A stretch of 64,000 nucleotides of DNA from Delphinapterus leucas (lineage: Eukaryota > Chordata > Mammalia > Artiodactyla > Monodontidae): positions 5,925,519-5,989,518 of the forward strand of contig NW_022098045.1 in assembly GCF_002288925.2 (NCBI RefSeq), in the 5' to 3' direction. This document shows, in pieces, positions 24,280 through 37,170 of the stretch; position 1 is the stretch's first letter, and each line of letters starts with the position of its first letter. The notes beneath the pieces were generated by a model. The model was not told the origin of the DNA. It made no database searches and worked only from the letters and a program-made list of their open reading frames with translations. A program made the position numbers and the translations under genes.

Positions 24280-27200
24280 TCTTATTCATATGTTTGAGAC
24301 ATTTGCAGTAAAAATTTTTAAATGAAGTACAGTAGTCAAATGTCTACTGTCCTCTAAGCTGCAGAATAATATTGTGTCCAGTATTTGCTAAAGCTGCAGG
24401 ACAGAAACTAGGTCACATTTTTAACCTTGAATGGTCTCTGTAGAAACAGCGACCACCTTGGTGCACCGGACATGGAGTTCTGAGAAACTAGTGCTCATCT
24501 GGCTCTGACCTTGAGCAACTCAATAATTCTCTTGTGACCTTGAGCAATTCCTTTAACTCTGGTCATCAGTTTCCTCCTCTTCTTCAACCAGTACAGCTTA
24601 AATCCCCTTGAATTCAGAAGAGAGCCTGAATGTTACAGTGAATCTTAAAAATAATAACAAGGATAGCTTACCATTATTGCTACATGCCAGAGATTCTGGT
24701 AAGCACTTTAATTAGGAGGATTAAAAGGTACAATGCATTTGTGTCCTGTTATTATCTCTAATCTATACATCAGAAAACTGAGGCTTAGAAAGGTTAAATA
24801 ACTTGCCAGTGACACACAGACAAAGCAGGAATTTTAACCCAGATATATCTGTCACTTTCTCACTCTAATGCCCATGCATGGCCTTAACCAGACCCGAGGA
24901 TCTTTGCTTGGTCAGACCCACACTATTAGTAAGTACCCCTCCTAATATTCGGAGTAGGGTGGCCACGTAACTTATTTGCCAAACTGCGACACTGAGAGTA
25001 AAAGGGGCACTATTAATAATTATGCCAGGCATAAACCAGGACAGTCCCAAGCAAACTAGAACACATGGTCAACACAGTTCTGACTCTCCAGCAAACAAGT
25101 TCCAGCAGGCTTTTTAGAGATTCCATACAAGCACAGTGGTTTTCTAGTAGCAATCAAACAGGTCATTTAGATGCCCAGTCTAAGGGTCTGTTGCTCTAGT
25201 AGCACCAGAAGTCCTCCCAACCCAGCTGACAGAAATAGATGCTGGAAAGGTGCCTTCTGATAATGTCTTCATACACAGGTGTTGCCCACAGAGGGACACA
25301 GCAGCTGTCCTTCCACAGTTTCTCTCTTACTGCCCTATTCATATTCTAGAACACAGTTTCTGCTTCCTCACTTGCTGAGGCATTTAGAAAAATCCTGTCT
25401 GCTGAGAAGGCTCTCACTCCTGGAAGCCTTGGATGGGATAATGTCGCCCTCTAGTGCAATCAAGGAGGCAGGGAGCACAGACCTGGTCAGGAGGAGGGTG
25501 CCTTACAGAAGTGAAGGCGAGGAAAGAAGTTCTTTTCAAGCAAGTATATTAACAAGTTTTCCTATTTAATTCTTACAACAACTTTGCAAAGTCCATTCTT
25601 ATGTTATCCATTTTTAGAGATAATAGCAGTGCTCAGAGAGACTGAGTAACTTATTCCAGCTCACACTACTAGAAAATGGATAGAAATTTAAACCCCAGTC
25701 TCTCTAGTATTAAAGCCCATGGTCTTTCCTTGTAACATTCTGTAGGCCATATAAAAACTGGGTCTTCAAATATTCAAAGTATATTTTGGAACACTATTTA
25801 ATGCCAGAAATTGAAGTTGAGAATAGATTTATTTATTCCATAAAGAGACCTCAGAGTGCTTTAAGATGAAGGATGTGTACCCATCCATGTGTGTGTGTGT
25901 GTGGGAGGACAGGGGTGGGGGAGGAAATGGAAACAGTCCCTAGGTGCCTTTCTTTATGTGATTCTTTCACTTATAATGGCCTTCTACATCTTTGTTAATA
26001 TTTTCCTATATCATTCATAAAAATTCAGCGTTCCTTGCCAATCCTTGTCTCTCACTTCTGAAGCACCTACCACTTTCTCTGTACCAGCTTTCTTAGTGAA
26101 CTCAGTATTAGTCATCATCACATCGAATTCCTCCATCCACCATCCCTGTATTACTTAGTAGGCTACCTGAGAGCCGAGACTGTCTTACTTCTTTTCCACT
26201 TCAAACCCTTACACTTCTATCACAGCGCTCCACAAAGAACAGACCCTCAAGGCATTTGCAGAATTTGGACTGCAATAGATGTTAGTCACTGTCCTTGATG
26301 AGATTTTAATTCCAAGACATTAATAGCTTCTTCCAACTTGATAACATCCCACTGTGTCCTGTTACAGAGCAAATTAGCCAAGTTAAATGTCTAACAGCCT
26401 GGCAAGATCAAAGCTCTGCTAACTCACATCCACATACTGGTGAAAATATAGGTCAATGAAACTTGGAGTTGGGAAATGGGCTGGAGCATGGAGGATGCGG
26501 GCCAGTGTTCCACCATGCCTGTCTCGGTCTTCTTTCATTTCCTCGTCCTCCTCCCTCGGTATATGGTGATTCTGTTCTACCCTAGCACCATCTACCCTCT
26601 CATTCAATTGCTCCCTTAAATAGAACCCCTCTGCTTTTTCCTTTCCCTGAATTGCTTTCACTGATCCTGACTGGTGTGTCCTCTATGTTTAGGGAAATGT
26701 GACTAACCTCCCGACCTCTAATTCTGCCACAGACCAGCTGTCTTCCATGTATTAACCCTGTTTAAGCAACTATTTAAATTCCTGGGATGCTCAGTCAGCA
26801 GCATCAACATCAGCAGCACCATCTGCTGGGAGTTTTAACCCCTGGCTCCCTGGGTTGTAATGGTGGAGGTGGATTAGATACCCAAGTTTCACATGGGGCT
26901 AGGTCTGAGCCACATAATATCTTAATGCTCCTCTGCAATTCCAATCATTCTAAATGTTGGCAAAGTAAGTTTTGATATTGAAAATGTAAAATTTTAGTAC
27001 ATTTATGTTAGTCTCAGCGATATATATTAGCAAAATATTAGCAGCAATTTATATGTTCATTAAATACAAAATTCAACCCTATGAAAGCACAACCAAAACA
27101 TTTTGAATGGCTTTATAATATTCTGCGGTTTTGAAGTTATATTTATTAACCTGGAGAAATGCTTAAGTTATAATGTTAAGTGGAAAAGAAGTAGGATATA

Positions 27201-28812
27201 AAAATGAATTAAAACCTAGTAACCATTTTGATGTATTTTCATCCATTTTTTCCTGCACCAGTATTCTTAAAAATATAAAAAGAGAACTTCTGTTAGTTTA
27301 AAAAGCACTTTTACATATTCATAGTAATAAATCAATGCAATACGATAGCTCTGCTATAGGTATAGCATGTTAACCAGCATAAACCCACAGCTAACAGGTG
27401 AGCTAAGCCATTTTTATTGTTTCCTCCAGTTCCTAGAACTCTTTTTTCTACTACCAATTTTTCAACACTACCACCATAAAAAAAAAAAAAATCAACCCTT
27501 TCAATTCTCTTCTTTCTTCTTTTTCTTCCCAAAGTCATCCCAGGCCCTCTTTTTTGCACCTGAGTCTCAGATAAGGGGAACAGAAAAGCGGATCACAGCA
27601 AACATTTCTCCCATTTCATCTTTTCACCAAGACGCTCCTCCTTGCGTCCCTGAGAATACACAGGGCACTGTCACTAGAGAAAAACTGGTGGCCCATGAGT
27701 TCACAATTCCACTAGAGATGACAGTCCCACCACTGCAGTTTCAGACAAGATCAGAATTTTGTATAGTAATTGTGTAATTGCCTAATTCTGGCAAAAAGAC
27801 AAATATTATACATGCTTTTAACAACTGTACTATAATAAGGCACTCTCAGACCTTTGGCATGTATGCTGAAAGGATTTCTTATTCCTTTCTCCTGTGTTTG
27901 TTTTCAGGATAGGAAGAGGCACTGAGAGCTCATATGACATAACACTTGTCCCTCCAGACAGCTGAGTATTTTCCACAGATAGACAACGACATTTACTTGG
28001 AGAAGCTTCTTTAATATGCATTTAGACAGCAGATGTTTAAAACACAGTTCAGCCCTGTCAAACAAAGAGCCATTTCCAGTTGTTTCACTTGTATTCAGGA
28101 TGTAATCAGGTCAGAGGAATACCCCTAGATAACATTAGAGTAAAAAAGACGTTCCGTATAGGCCAGTAACAAAGCCCACCCAATGTGGCTTGGATTTGAG
28201 GAGGAAGTATGCAGAGAAGAGGGACAAGGAGGTATAGATTTAATCAATTCTTTGATAAGTTTTCCATTTTTATGAAACCCCACACTTGATTATTTTTTCA
28301 TTGCTCATAATCTATTATAGCACGCACACATATACACCACCTCCCAACTGTGGAGATTAAGTTCCCAAATATCTACAAAATGGGAGCAGTTGAATTTGAG
28401 AACCTTAAAAGCCTAAAGCACTAAGAGTGGGCAGACCAAGTTTAGTATTGAACTTTTAGAAGTCCTTTACAAATAAAAGTATAAAACAGCACAGTAAAAA
28501 AAGACTATCAATGACTTTTTGTACAATTTAAATTAGTAATAATAGATTTGTACTTAATAAAATAGAGAAGAGAAAGATAGTACTTATCAAGTCCTACTGG
28601 TCTTACATCTGTAATGTTTCTGACTGACCTCTTGCTTTCCATGGCTCCCCAAACCTTGGCCTACTCCTGACTGGAATCTTTTACTCACCCTACCTAAGAA
28701 ACCAAGAGGAGGAACAGGACAAGTGATGGAAAGATTCATTTAATTTGGAATATAGTGAAATTCGTGTGCCCAAGAATTTCACAGAGGCAGTCAGAAATAG
28801 AGGACTAAAAAT
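24280..28812. other. intergenic sequence with several MIRs
   Basis: Mostly unique. MIR cores are seen at about 24495-24585 (plus: gaccttgagcaattccttta...cagtttcctcc), 24640-24860 (minus: aaaactgaggcttagaaagg, taacttgccagtgacacaca) and 25555-25735 (minus: ctcagagagactgagtaact). A short GT run lies at 25889-25904. Open frames here, including one of 136 codons at 27367-27777, are low-complexity and not called. No gene seen. Confidence 0.6.
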
Positions 28813-29035
28813 AAAGAAAGAGGGCTTCCCTGGTGGCGCAGTGGTTGGGAGTCTGCCTGCCGATGCAGGGGACACAGGTTCGTGCCCCGGTCTGGGAGGA
28901 TCCCACGTGCCGCGGGGCGGCTCGGCCCGTGAGCCATGGCTGCTGGGTCTGCGCGTCCGGAGCCTGTGCTCCGCAACGGGAGAGGCCACACCAGTGAGAG
29001 GCCCGTGTACCGCAAAAAAAAAGAAAAAGAAAGAG
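28813..29035 (+). mobile_element. cetacean SINE with 10-bp TSD
   Basis: SINE body 28823-29025, from ggcttccctggtggcgcagt through to gaggcccgtgtaccgc plus A-rich tail. It is flanked by aaagaaagag at 28813-28822 and 29026-29035. Most CpG sites survive, suggesting a fairly young copy. Confidence 0.9.
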
Positions 29036-32000
29036 ATTGGGGTAGAGTTAGACGTTAGGGAGTCATCTATGGATGGAATAATGAAAAGGAAAGGAAGCAC
29101 TAGGGCTGATGGTTGGAATAAGTCGAAGGTAGTGGAGAGAGAAAGAAAAGGAACAAACAGGGAAGAAATAATTTTTCCTGAGTCTTTTTCGACTCTTCTG
29201 AAGGTTCACAAAGGCCAAGAGAATGGAATTTTAAAGAAGAAATGGATGCTTATCATGAGTGAATGTGACACAGAGGTTGAGGGAAATAAGGACCAGGGTC
29301 ATTGATTTGATGTCTGGGAGTTGGCCGACCACCTCTGGGTTTCTGGACCCACTACTCCACTAAGCTGCTTCTCTCCAGGTCCAGGGGGTCTAAAGAGTGA
29401 GTGAGAGAGGAGGGAAACAACAAGAATTTTCCTTTCCTTCACTGTCAAATTTGTTATTTCCCTTTCTTTTGTCTTCTCTTTCAAGATGAGAAGGTAATGG
29501 AATCAAATGAACATTCTACAGAATGAAAGAGGCTTAATTATGTCCAGTTAAGAGTTGAACTACTTATTCAATTACTCATATATATACATAAATAAATTGG
29601 CCATTACATTTCCTTCAGTTCCAGTTATATTTTAATTCTTTGCATACTTCAAAGACATTTTTATTAATGACTATGAACATAACTATCTGAATGATAATGA
29701 AAATTGAAGATTCTATGAGTCTAAATGCCAGAGTTGGGAGGCCAATTAGTGGTCATCTAGACTTACTGTCTACAGAAACCATATTTTCTTCTATGGTGTT
29801 TCCAGAAGTAGTAGCAAGGAAATCTCTATGTGGTCTGTTTTTAAATACTTCTAATAATTTTAAAACTCTCCCATTTATTGTTCTGTGTGTCTTTAAAGGG
29901 AGGAAAACTAAGAACAGAGGGTGGCTATTAAAGAGAGGCTCAATAATTCCTCTCCCATATGATAACAGTTTTCAAACGTTTGAAGGGCTGTCATATTTCT
30001 AAGTCTTCTTGAACGAATTCATTCAATAAACATTTTATTGAGGGCACTGTGCAAAGATGATAAAAGCTGCTCCACCCTTTAAAAATGGGAAGTTACAAAA
30101 GGAACCTAATTTTTTGTGTCCTCTCACATCCCTCACTTAGCCTACACATTTCCTAATGGCTCCATGCCTTTTTCTTCCGCCCCCCCGCCCGGAAGTATGT
30201 CTACAAGCTGGCCTGCATCAGGACAGGAGAAGAAATATTTGTCTTTTGCCATCTTCACATTGAATCCAGTATTCAGTGTCATGTAGTTTGTACGTGGTGA
30301 GTTTGTCAAGTCAGATGTTTGTGGTGATTGCCAAAGATATCCCCTTGATTCTAATGGAAGGCATTACTATATACAACTGAAAACCTGGTCATGTGGAGAG
30401 CATCCAAGACTGTTCAGAAACAACTGCTTGGCCAGTTGTGTTGAGGAGAAACCCAATCTGGAGGGTTAAAAGAAGTAGCACATTCTCATGCTGTCAGCCT
30501 CTCTAGCAAATCTTTCCTCCCTCCTATGGGGGAAAAAAATGGAAGCTGTTACATGGATCATTGGGTCAATGCCTGAATCTAACTTCCTGATCACAGCGTA
30601 GAGAATTCACATAGTCAAAACATAAAGTCTTTCTTTTTTTAAACCTGGTATAGAATGTAAACTTTCCAAACTTATCTGATTTTTGGTAGATACAGTTGAC
30701 AAACCATCAAGGGTATAAGCAAAAAGTTTGGCAAGAGTATTTTTGGCTTAGAACAAGACTCTTAAAACAAAAGAGTTCCCTTTTTTCCCCTCATAGAATA
30801 TTTCATAGATGTGGAAATAATAAAGATTAAAGTTTCCACAGAAATAAATATCTCACAGCAGGATTCTCCATACTATTACCTCTCCATATGTTTAGTACCT
30901 CATTTTGACACATCATTTGTGGTCTACTAAATTTAGACAAATCACCTTGGCTATGTAGTTGCAAATTACTAAAGAAAGCCAAGCTTATGGAAGGGAAGGT
31001 GTGTGTTGTTCTTTGGATTTTCTTAATTTTCTCTATTAACAGGTAAAATATTGAATAAAGTTGTCAAAATAAGGAAAGTACTTAGAATCGTATTTAAAAG
31101 CTTGCTACTTCAAGTAATTTCATGCCTCTCATAAGATGATATTTATGGTGATTTCTTCTATATATAAAAAATATGTAGGTAGCCCTACCAGAAAATTAAT
31201 GCTAGGATGACATAAGATTCATCTGGCATTCATGCTGTTACTACTAATGACATACAAATATAGCCATATGTTTGCAAGCTTTTCTGAAGCAAAGTCTGTA
31301 CTGTATCGTCTCTATGACTCCACCTACAGCACCAAGCGTGTACATAATTACAAAAAAGGGATATACTTCTTGTGCTGGTCATTTGCCTGCTTGCTCTCAG
31401 ATTCATTCCCATTCTTCCTTAGTTCTGCCTGTATCTCAGGATCAACATTTCCCAGAGTCCCTTCACAAGTGGTTTCTCAGTAGGTTTGGCAAATGGGAAG
31501 CCTTGCTGGATTACTTAGGGGTAGGAGAGAGAAGTAGTCAGGGTATTTTACCCTGTCCTTCTCTGCTTTGGTGGCATCTCTGGCATTGGCTATGTTCCCT
31601 CCATAACACCAGTTCTCATGGGATAATCATTCCTATATATTTCAGATCTCACAAGATAGCCACTGAGAGGTTCCAGCTCCCAGTAGATGGCTCAGCTTCT
31701 GAGCCCTGGTAGCACTCTGTCCTCCCTACATTCCATCCACCTGAGTGGTGGTAGCAGTTTCCTGCTTTTCCAAATTTTTTAGGGTTGTCTCAATACCTTC
31801 TTATTTGGCTTCCCAGTTCTTCCATTTCCTGTAACCAATCCCCTGCATGAAATTTCTTCTGTTTGCAATGCCCAAGGTGGTTTCTGTTTTTCTGAATGGC
31901 TCCTTACTGATACAGCTCTTGGTATCAGGAATGGTTGCAGGAAACTGATATTCAACACGGAACCCTGAGATTGGGTTGTTATCTGTTTGACCAGGAATAC

Positions 32001-32799
32001 AGTGAAGACCTCTTTATAGGCAATAAATGAACACCAGTAAGTTGTGGCGTGCAATAGTATCATGATTACTTAATAAGCTGTGGCTTCTTGAGACTAGTAC
32101 AGGGTTAAGACAATGCTTTGGCCAAGTAACTGATGCACTTGACCATTATGATAATAATCATGATTAACAAGAATTATTAGATGGTATGGATGCTTCTGAT
32201 TGCTCTGAAGAGTATACACAAAGAAAAAGATAAACCTAACACCTTAAACTTTAAACCTTAGGCTTCGTAGCCACATTCCATTGCTCTGGAGTCACAGGGC
32301 AGACATGGCTGATAATATAGATTGAAAAAATTGCAACATTACTTAAATGTATAGTCCTATTAGTTATTTTATGCTAAGATAAGGGTTCTGGATGCAAAGG
32401 AGCATTTCACTGAGACTTTGGATGGTAACATTTGCACAGAGATGAGGCTGCAAACTCTGAACTTTCCAACTTCCTGAATCTTCCTAGCTAGCAGAAATAG
32501 TTCTCCCCTTGTCAATTTGTCAACTTAACATCCCACCCAAGGCAAACAACCTTCACTTGCATTAAACCTTTGCATGACTTCACTTGTGGCGTTTGCCGGA
32601 GAAGAGGTTGCTTATTCCCCACAGAACCCATTCTAACCATCTGTCATTGTCTCTAGCCTCATAACAAAAGTTCTATCCCAACATAGCCCAGATGGAAAAG
32701 CTGGTACAGGACCTGCTCCAGTGAAAGACAGCAAATACACCAAAGGAGTTGCAGAATTTTGTCAGTTTGTATTGAAAGAAGTCTTGAAAACATGTATAG
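29036..32799. other. intergenic sequence, no gene seen
   Basis: Mainly unique AT-rich DNA. A MIR-like scrap lies at 30010-30060 (ttcattcaataaacatttta). A C-rich patch lies at 30179-30193. A 146-codon frame at 31272-31712 shows no domain or codon signature and is not called. Confidence 0.5.
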
Positions 32800-33311
32800 G
32801 AATATGTCTTAATCCATTCAGGCTGTGATAACAAAATACCACAGACTGGCAGCTTATAAACTACAGAAATTTCTGACAGTTCTGGAGACTGGAAATCCAA
32901 GATCAAGGCACGAGGGACTTTCCCTGGTCATCCAGTGGTTGGGCCTCCGTGCTTCCACTGCAGGGAACACGAGTTCGACCCCTGGTCAGGGAACTAACAT
33001 CCTGCAAGCCACGTGGCGTGGCCTAAAAAGACAAACAAAAACAAGATCAAGGCACCAGTGTGGTCACCTTCTGGTGAGGGCCCTCTTCCTAGTTCATAGA
33101 TGGCACCTTCTTGCTGTGTTGTCACATGGTGAAGAGACAAAGGATCTCTCTGGAGCCTCTTTTATAACGCACCAATCCCATTCATGAGGCATCCAACCTC
33201 ATGGCTTAAGCCCCTTCCAAAGGCGCCACCTCCCAATATCACGAACTTTGCGGGTTAAGATTCAAACGTATGAGTTCTAGGTGACACGATCATTCAGACC
33301 ACAGCAGAATA
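32800..33311 (-). mobile_element. solo MLT1A-type LTR with 5-bp TSD
   Basis: Long terminal repeat of an ancient MaLR/ERVL-type element, 33306 to 32805 in its own sense. It starts TGCTGTGGTCTG and ends GGATTAAGACA (TG...CA). It is flanked by gaata at 32800-32804 and 33307-33311, the 5-bp duplication left by an integrase. Internal phrases (catgaatgggattggtgcgt, tataaaagaggctccagaga) match MLT1A. No viral genes are present. A later SINE splits it. Confidence 0.88.
32898..33055 (+). mobile_element. short CHR-type SINE inside the LTR, 14-bp TSD
   Basis: SINE 32912-33041 (gagggactttccctggtcat, B-box-like gagttcgacccc, A-rich end). It is bounded by the perfect duplication caagatcaaggcac at 32898-32911 and 33042-33055. 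Removing it restores a continuous LTR. Confidence 0.92.
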
Positions 33312-33896
33312 TATTCTGAGACTATTCAGAAGAATGAAATTCAGAAGACTGAATCAGTGTGAACGTATTGACATGGGTACACCTGCCTGGGATTCAGGAT
33401 TAAATGTGTTGATTGAAGCACCAGGGGGTGGGACTAACCCTGTTAGGTTAGTAAAATAATGCCAAAAACATGTGAGGCAAAGATGGCAGAACATGTTTGG
33501 CACACTGAAGAACTATCAGACAGAAATATGAGCCACATATGTAATTCCTAGCTTTCTAGGATCCATATTTTAATCTAATATATTTTTTAAACTATCATTT
33601 CAAGTGCTCAACAACCACATGAGGCTAGTGGCTACCACAGTGGGTAGCACAGGCATAGGCAAAGGCATCTGGAGAATCCTAGAGATGAGACTCTGGAACG
33701 GGTTCAAAATGTACAAACTGCTTAGCCGCTCCCAACCATACCCTCACCTTGAAGGGCCCAGAAGACATTCTTTTGCCAAAATATTAAGAAACACACCTGT
33801 GACAGGAGCATATTCGTGTAAAGGACACTGGCGTCCTGTTACATAGCAGCATTAGGTTGTGGTTGTATTGACACTAAAAATGGTTAGACATGAAGG
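33312..33896. other. intergenic sequence with an old transposon-like patch
   Basis: About 33515-33660 (gagccacatatgtaattcct ... caagtgctcaacaaccacat, gaggctagtggctacc) resembles the end of an old mammalian DNA transposon, but I cannot name the family with confidence. The rest is unique. Confidence 0.4.
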
Positions 33897-34720
33897 AGGG
33901 TTCTAGGAAGATGGCAGAGTAGAAAGCACCAGGAATCTGCCTCCCCACCTAGACAACAATTACACTGGCACAATCTATCTGAGAACTCTGGAGTCTACTG
34001 AAGACTTGAAACTTCCAGGGGAAGGCTTGGAAGGTAAATCGGGATTAATTTTGGTCAGTGTCAGCTCTTAGCATAGTAGCAGCTACCCCACCCCCAGCCT
34101 CGTGGCAGGCAGCTGTGCACCTGTTCCTGGAGCAGCCAGCACACAGCTTGCAGGAGGCAGGGTGAGCAAACAGAACCCAGTTCTCCAAATATTGGGGCTC
34201 TGTGCTCTGACTGCCAACTGCCGCCTCTGATCACAAAGGTGCAAACACAGGGAGATCAGCTGGGTGCTTTGTGACCACCTAGAGGGGTGGGATAAGGAGG
34301 GTGGGAGGGAGACGCAAGAGGGAGGAGACACGGGGATATATGTACAAAGCTGATTCACTTTGTTATACAGCAGAAACACAACACTGTAAAGCAATTACAC
34401 TCCAATGAAGATGTTAAAAAACAAAACAAAACACAAAGGTGCAAACAAAGTAAGAGGCAGCCAGTGCTGTTGCACCGCCCCTCATTGTTGCAAGCCCCTC
34501 CCCCTCGGGCTGAAGTGACTTCCAGAAAATGTAAAGAGTTGGTGCCCTTCCCCCTGGAAACATCACAGCACAGCCTGTGCAGAGAAATACACCAGAAGAA
34601 AACCACTTTCCCAAAGAATTATAAGACCTGGGCTAACATTATGACCAGGAACTGGAGAAACATGTGGAAGTGGATTTTGAAAGCGCTGGGCCAGAGACAC
34701 CTCAGTAAGAGTACATAAGA
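33897..34720 (+). mobile_element. old L1 5'-end fragment, split by an L1 tail
   Basis: gaagatggcagagtagaaag followed by caccaggaatctgcctcccc is typical of the 5' UTR start of an older mammalian L1. It continues after the nested insert (34448 onward: ctcgggctgaagtgacttcc) and fades near 34720. No ORF1 or ORF2 follows. Confidence 0.65.
34232..34447 (+). mobile_element. short 5'-truncated L1 tail, 16-bp TSD
   Basis: The insert at 34248-34431 (184 bp) contains only the L1 3' UTR (ggtgctttgtgaccacctag, gctgattcactttgttatac, gcaattacactccaatgaag) and a tail. It is flanked by the perfect 16-mer cacaaaggtgcaaaca at 34232-34247 and 34432-34447. The sequence is the same young family as the L1 at 423-7553. 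Confidence 0.93.
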
Positions 34721-37144
34721 AACAACTTATTGACCCAGTGGCACTCTCTAACGATTCAAAATTTAAAGTCTTAGCAGGGAGTCCTGGAGGCAGTCCTAAT
34801 ATGCTTCTGGCATGACTCCTTAAAACTTGGTGTGGCAGGTCCTGTTCCTTGGGAAGCATACTCTGAGACGGAGATTAGTGTTCAGGAAACTTATTACTTT
34901 AGGAAGTGCTCTCAGAATCACACCCCATGAAAGGAATTAGAACTGGACCAAGGGAGAAGTTGGGTTACAGTGAAGTCTCAACAGAGGCACCATGGGGAAA
35001 TCTGAACATCTGGTGGGTTGGCCCTTCAGAGTTGCTGAGGTGTGGACTGAGACCAGGCCCTCGTGCCCACACTGCCCAGGCACTGGATGTAGGTTGCCCC
35101 CAGGAAGGGGCCATGTGGGGCTCACCATGCTAGTGTTAAACTGCCATGAGAAAATACGGGTGCTACTACTACAAAGTGGGAGGCAGGAAGAAGCATGTCT
35201 GGAATCCACGGGATTCACTGGGCAGCTCTTGGTAATTTCATGCCCAGGTATGGGTTAGCAGACTGTTTACCAATGGCCCAACAAGCATAATACATCTTGT
35301 TGGGATGAAGGTCTGGGTCACCCAACGTTAGGGAAGCAACCTAGACTACTGATGTGGTGGTGCAAAGCTAGTTGTGGAATGCATGATGGAAGAGGGAGGA
35401 TGACATTAATCATATATTAATTGTAGCCTCAGCTCCACCAAATGTTCCTCGCTTTCTGCACCATCTCCCACGCCATTTCTCCACTATTATTGTACGGGAT
35501 ACCTGCAGGAACCTGCTTAGTGGATTTGATAGGTGTACAAACATGGATAGGAAAAGGAATTAACACCCATGGAGCAACCCTTGCCTCATGGGAGATGGGA
35601 CTCCAAAACAAATCCTCTCCTCTCCTACCCCTCATGAAGACAATTTTGAGGTGCATTCCATTCAGCTCTTCAGAAGGTCAGTGGCAGGTTTATGCCCCAG
35701 TTGCCCAGAGGATTAGCTCAACAGTGCATCCTTGACTTGGCTTTCCCTCCTTCCCTATTTCATTCTTCCTAGTGCCCCACTCTGTTTTCTTGGGATCACT
35801 TCTTCAAATAGACCCCCTGCCTGCAAGCCCTTGTCTTGGTGTCTGCTTTCTGAGAGAACCATTTCATGGGATTTAGTTTCTTATATTCATTTTACCAATG
35901 AGGATGTGTTTTGCCCAAGATCACATGGTGGAATGCAAGGTCACCTGGTGAATGTCTTGATTGCCCTGTATGTCTTCTTAGTAAGGCAGTATCCTGAAAC
36001 CTGGTCCCTTCAAGATCCACTTCAGAGGTGAGTGATTCTACTTTTGGAGGACTTCCAAAATGCTGGCCAACATCAAGGCCTCTGTAAAGAGATGGTCCTC
36101 AGGGTCAGTGACAGGCTCACAATGGGTCCTTAGCAGAAAAGACAAATCAGTAGGCACTGAGCTTTCAGCCTAGAGATTTGATGTTCTTAGCAATCTGTTC
36201 CAAAATAATCTGTCAGTATCTTCCCTAAACACTTGTTAAACTGGGCAGTTCAGTTTTTTATTATGTTTCACTCAATAATAATATTGAATTATTCATTTAA
36301 AAATAATCTGGTCCCAATCACACCATGTGTTAATATCATTTTTCTACTGAATATCCTTAAACATAGTTTTCATAATTCCTAATTATTTCACTGTGTGCCT
36401 TTCCCGCTCCTCTTCCAAGATTCTAAGATTTAAGATACCTTTAACAAAAACACTTCATTATTTTCTCCTTAATCATAAATAGAAGAGGATTTGGAAAGTG
36501 AATTCTTGGAGGATGGGGAACCTGTCCATCTTGTTCATAGCGGATACTTAAATGTCTGTTGAATGAATTTACTCTAAGTCTTGGCAGGTTCACCTGTTGA
36601 GATTGGTCGATACTGGTTAACTCGGAAGATCTGTCTGATAGTTGTCTATCAGTCAGGACCGGCTAGATTATGCTGTAATAACAAACGTTTATTGAATTAA
36701 GACACTGAGATTTGGTGGTTGTTTTTCACTCACACTACATGTCCTATGTAGTTCAGCAGGGGAGCTCTGTTCATCATTACTCAAGGATCTAGGATGAGAG
36801 GTTTGATCTCAACATATGTTTCTATGATCATCAAGGCAAGAAAAGGGAATATGACAAATTGCACACTGGCTCTTAGAGCCCCACTCAGAAGTGACACATG
36901 GCCCTCTGCTCAGATTTCTTCAGCCAAAGCAAGTCTCATAACTACGACTATCTTCCAAATCTATTCTAAACAAAGTGTTACTTAAGTAGTAATGTAGCTT
37001 TCACCAGGAAAAAAAAAAAAATGTAGTATGAATTTGAAATTTTTGCCTGACCTTGACTCCTAACTTCACTTTAGAAGAGATATGCTGACCTTAAAGCAGA
37101 CCCTTAAACTGCACACATAAAGAGTAAAAAACCAAGACAAAGGT
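34721..37144. other. sequence between L1 fragment and CNOT6L 3' end
   Basis: About 34820-35260 and 36640-36985 have the look of old interspersed repeats (e.g. ggagattagtgttcaggaaa; cagaagtgacacatggccct), but I cannot assign a family. No supported gene. The region just below 37143 is T/GU-rich on the minus strand, as expected downstream of a poly(A) site. Confidence 0.4.
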
Positions 37145-37164
37145 ATGCAGTTGCAAAATGGCCA

Positions 37165-37170
37165 TTTATT
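37165..37170 (-). promoter_or_regulatory. CNOT6L: candidate distal poly(A) signal AATAAA
   Basis: Minus strand: ctgtaggcAATAAAtggcc, followed ~22-30 nt later by the U/GU-rich run tttgtcttggtttttt. Cleavage would fall near 37145. It is the last AATAAA before the flank resumes repeat-like sequence. Confidence 0.55.

Noticed and set aside
25885..25910. GT repeat as possible regulatory Z-DNA
   Set aside because: Only about eight repeats with no promoter or gene nearby.
27367..27777. 136-codon open frame on plus
   Set aside because: Dominated by Lys and Phe runs from mononucleotide tracts; no family resemblance.
28745..29305. 186-codon open frame on plus
   Set aside because: Its core is the translated SINE (28823-29025), as in the similar frames at 22893-23167, 56581-56822 and 61080-61460; not a gene.
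31272..31712. 146-codon open frame on plus
   Set aside because: No domain, no conserved motif and no neighbouring exon signals.
34906..35258. overlapping 75- and 88-codon frames on plus
   Set aside because: They lie in a probable old repeat and overlap each other in different frames; no protein resemblance.
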